Positions 43,903 to 44,939 of a stretch of 44,939 nt of DNA are shown here, piece after piece. The notes beneath the pieces were generated by a model. It saw nothing but the letters and a program-made list of their open reading frames with translations. It searched no databases and was not told the origin of the DNA. Source of the DNA: Hyphomicrobiaceae bacterium (GTDB lineage Bacteria; Pseudomonadota; Alphaproteobacteria; Rhizobiales; Hyphomicrobiaceae); the NCBI GenBank assembly GCA_023384095.1, contig JAHDXT010000031.1, forward strand, positions 1 to 44,939, written 5' to 3'. Each line of letters starts with the position of its first letter. Within the stretch, counting starts at the first letter, position 1. The translations under genes and the position numbers were made by a program.

Positions 43903-44699
43903 GGGGTCCGGGCATCGGGCAGGACGAAGGCGCCTTTGTTCAGCCATTCGCCGCCGTCGATCGTAAAAACCTCACCGTTCACGTAATTGGCCGCCTCGGA
44001 GCACAGGAACACGCCGGCCTCCACCGTCTCCTCGATAGTGCCGAAGCGTCCGGCGGGGATGCGATCGAGAATGCGGCGCTGACCTTGCTCGGTGGGCCAG
44101 AGCACCTCGTGCGACTGATCGGTGTCCACGAACCCCGGACAGAGGCAGTTGACCTGGATGTTCCGGCCGCCCCATTCTGCCGCCAGGGTCTTGGACATGG
44201 CGATGATGCCGGCCTTGGCGGCGGCGGAATGCACGGTGCCCGGACCGCCGACCCAGGCATAGCTCGCCGTGATGCTGAGGACCTTGCCGCCGCCCTGCTT
44301 CAGCATGTGCCGCCCGGCCGCCAGCGTGCAGTAGGCCGTACCGTTCAAGACGATGCCGATCACCGCGTTCCAGCCGTTGGGTGACAGGTCCTCGGCGCGG
44401 CACACGAAGTTGCCGGCAGCATTATTGATGAGGATATCGATGCGGCCCGTCTCGTCCAGCACCCGCTGAACGGTCGTCTCGACGAGCCGGGGGTCGCGGA
44501 TGTCCATGGCACGGACGAGGGCGCGGCCGCCCTTCGCATGGATCTCCTCCGCCACGGCCTCCAAGCGCTCGCTGCGGCGGGCCGACAGCACAACTGTGGC
44601 GCCAAGCTCCGCCAGGCGGAGCGCGAAGCCGCGGCCGAGCCCGGTGCCGGCGCCGGTGACGACTGCCGTCTTGTCCTTGAAGGTCTGAAAGCCTTTCAT
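43899..44699 (-). CDS. SDR of the 2,4-dienoyl-CoA reductase (DECR)-like type
   Basis: 266 aa, first gene of the ten-gene operon. TGAGTGLGRG at the N terminus, NNAAGNF, and VHSAAAKAGIIAMSKTLA, where the usual YxxxK reads SAAAK. That replacement, together with NNAAGNF and the C-terminal DGGEWLNKGAF, is the pattern of DECR/peroxisomal dienoyl-CoA-reductase-like SDRs, in which Tyr is elsewhere. It would reduce a dienoyl-CoA with NADPH, or act on a branched enoyl-CoA. GGAAGA precedes ATG 44699, and the predicted promoter is at 44733-44762. Confidence 0.92.
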   Translation of the reverse strand: MKGFQTFKDKTAVVTGAGTGLGRGFALRLAELGATVVLSARRSERLEAVAEEIHAKGGRALVRAMDIRDPRLVETTVQRVLDETGRIDILINNAAGNFVCRAEDLSPNGWNAVIGIVLNGTAYCTLAAGRHMLKQGGGKVLSITASYAWVGGPGTVHSAAAKAGIIAMSKTLAAEWGGRNIQVNCLCPGFVDTDQSHEVLWPTEQGQRRILDRIPAGRFGTIEETVEAGVFLCSEAANYVNGEVFTIDGGEWLNKGAFVLPDARTP

Positions 44700-44732
44700 G
44701 GAACGATCTTCCGTGCCGCCCAAGCCCTGCGG

Positions 44733-44762
44733 ATAATGAGCGCTCAGGACTCGAACCGTCAA
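44733..44762 (-). promoter_or_regulatory. Predicted promoter of the ten-gene atu-like operon
   Basis: On the minus strand TTGACG (44757-44762), 18 nt and CATTAT (44733-44738) predict a start near 44726 and a leader of about 27 nt. The conserved element ends 7 nt upstream of the -35. Confidence 0.55.
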
Positions 44763-44769
44763 GTGTTTT

Positions 44770-44786
44770 TGAAACTAGGTTCCGCA
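44770..44786 (-). promoter_or_regulatory. Regulon element copy 4: TGCGGAAC-N4-TTTCA
   Basis: On the minus strand this reads TGCGGAACCTAGTTTCA. Its core GGAAC-CTA-GTTTC is the most symmetric of the four copies (one mismatch). It points toward the atu-like operon. Confidence 0.78.
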
Positions 44787-44846
44787 TAGTGGGACATTTT
44801 TTGGGAAGTCCGGCACGCTGCTCAAACTGGCTTCGTCACCTGCTTC

Positions 44847-44939
44847 TCAGTGACCTTCGCACCCGGCCTGCGCACGGATCTTGGCCATCGCCCAGACCTG
44901 GTTCGGCTTGGTGATCTCGAGATCGCGCAGCAAGTACGG
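44847..44939 (-). mobile_element. Remnant of an IS3-family transposase (OrfB), running off the right edge
   Basis: The minus strand encodes PYLLRDLEITKPNQVWAM, the highly conserved start of the IS3-type OrfB integrase core, which normally continues with D-I-T-Y. Here it breaks right before the first catalytic Asp and continues with AKIRAQAGCEGH and a stop at 44847. So only the part upstream of the catalytic core remains in this window; the rest of the gene lies outside. It marks an old insertion or recombination junction about 60 bp from regulon element copy 4. Confidence 0.75.

Overview
The window is GC-rich, densely packed bacterial DNA. It carries long co-directional operons with 1-16 bp gene overlaps, leucine-type ABC transporters, IclR regulators and a short intergenic repeat pair of the type common in alphaproteobacteria. 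A free-living, catabolically versatile proteobacterium is likely, most plausibly an alphaproteobacterium, but there is no phylogenetic marker beyond a tRNA gene. Almost everything concerns uptake, CoA activation and oxidative breakdown of carboxylic acids or related compounds.

Layout. At 1-2720 there is tRNA-Thr(CGT), an aldehyde dehydrogenase and a leftward SDR-fold protein without the SDR catalytic residues. At 3036-9121 a rightward operon encodes an orphan thiamine-diphosphate E1 alpha/beta pair, a DenD-like dehydrogenase, an acetyl-CoA-synthetase-like ligase and an IclR regulator; a good promoter and a perfect inverted repeat precede it. At 9179-13759 a leftward livKHMGF-type transporter operon lies. 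At 14210-18967 a leftward operon holds enoyl-CoA hydratase, two IclR regulators, an SCP2-like protein, an alpha/beta hydrolase and a beta-hydroxyacid dehydrogenase. At 19101-22221 an acyl-CoA dehydrogenase and an old-yellow-enzyme/dienoyl-CoA-reductase-like protein run rightward. At 22262-26527 a leftward operon encodes an ACAD10/11-type acyl-CoA dehydrogenase, an APH-type kinase, a DUF6285-like protein and an acyl-CoA ligase, resembling the lva (levulinate/4-hydroxyacid) system. At 26866-32823 there is an unrecognised four-cysteine protein followed by a second ABC transporter. At 32969-44699 a leftward ten-gene operon matches the functions of the acyclic-terpene-utilisation (atuABCDEFGH) set, with AtuA split into two genes and one acyl-CoA dehydrogenase frameshifted in a G8 tract. 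An IS3-type transposase remnant sits at the right edge.

The strongest new observation is regulatory. The 17-bp sequence TGCGGAAC-N4-TTTCA occurs exactly four times, always intergenic. Each copy points toward an operon and lies 6-8 bp upstream of a plausible -35 hexamer. The four targets are the first ABC transporter, the acyl-CoA dehydrogenase/OYE pair, the lva-like operon and the atu-like operon. At the 19 kb site the same element overlaps the -35 of the divergent operon that encodes two IclR regulators, as expected for activation of targets combined with auto-repression. Its GGAA-N5-TTYC core resembles IclR-family operators. My inference is one regulon for import and degradation of a branched, probably hydroxylated or isoprenoid-like acid. 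The actual substrate cannot be read from the sequence.
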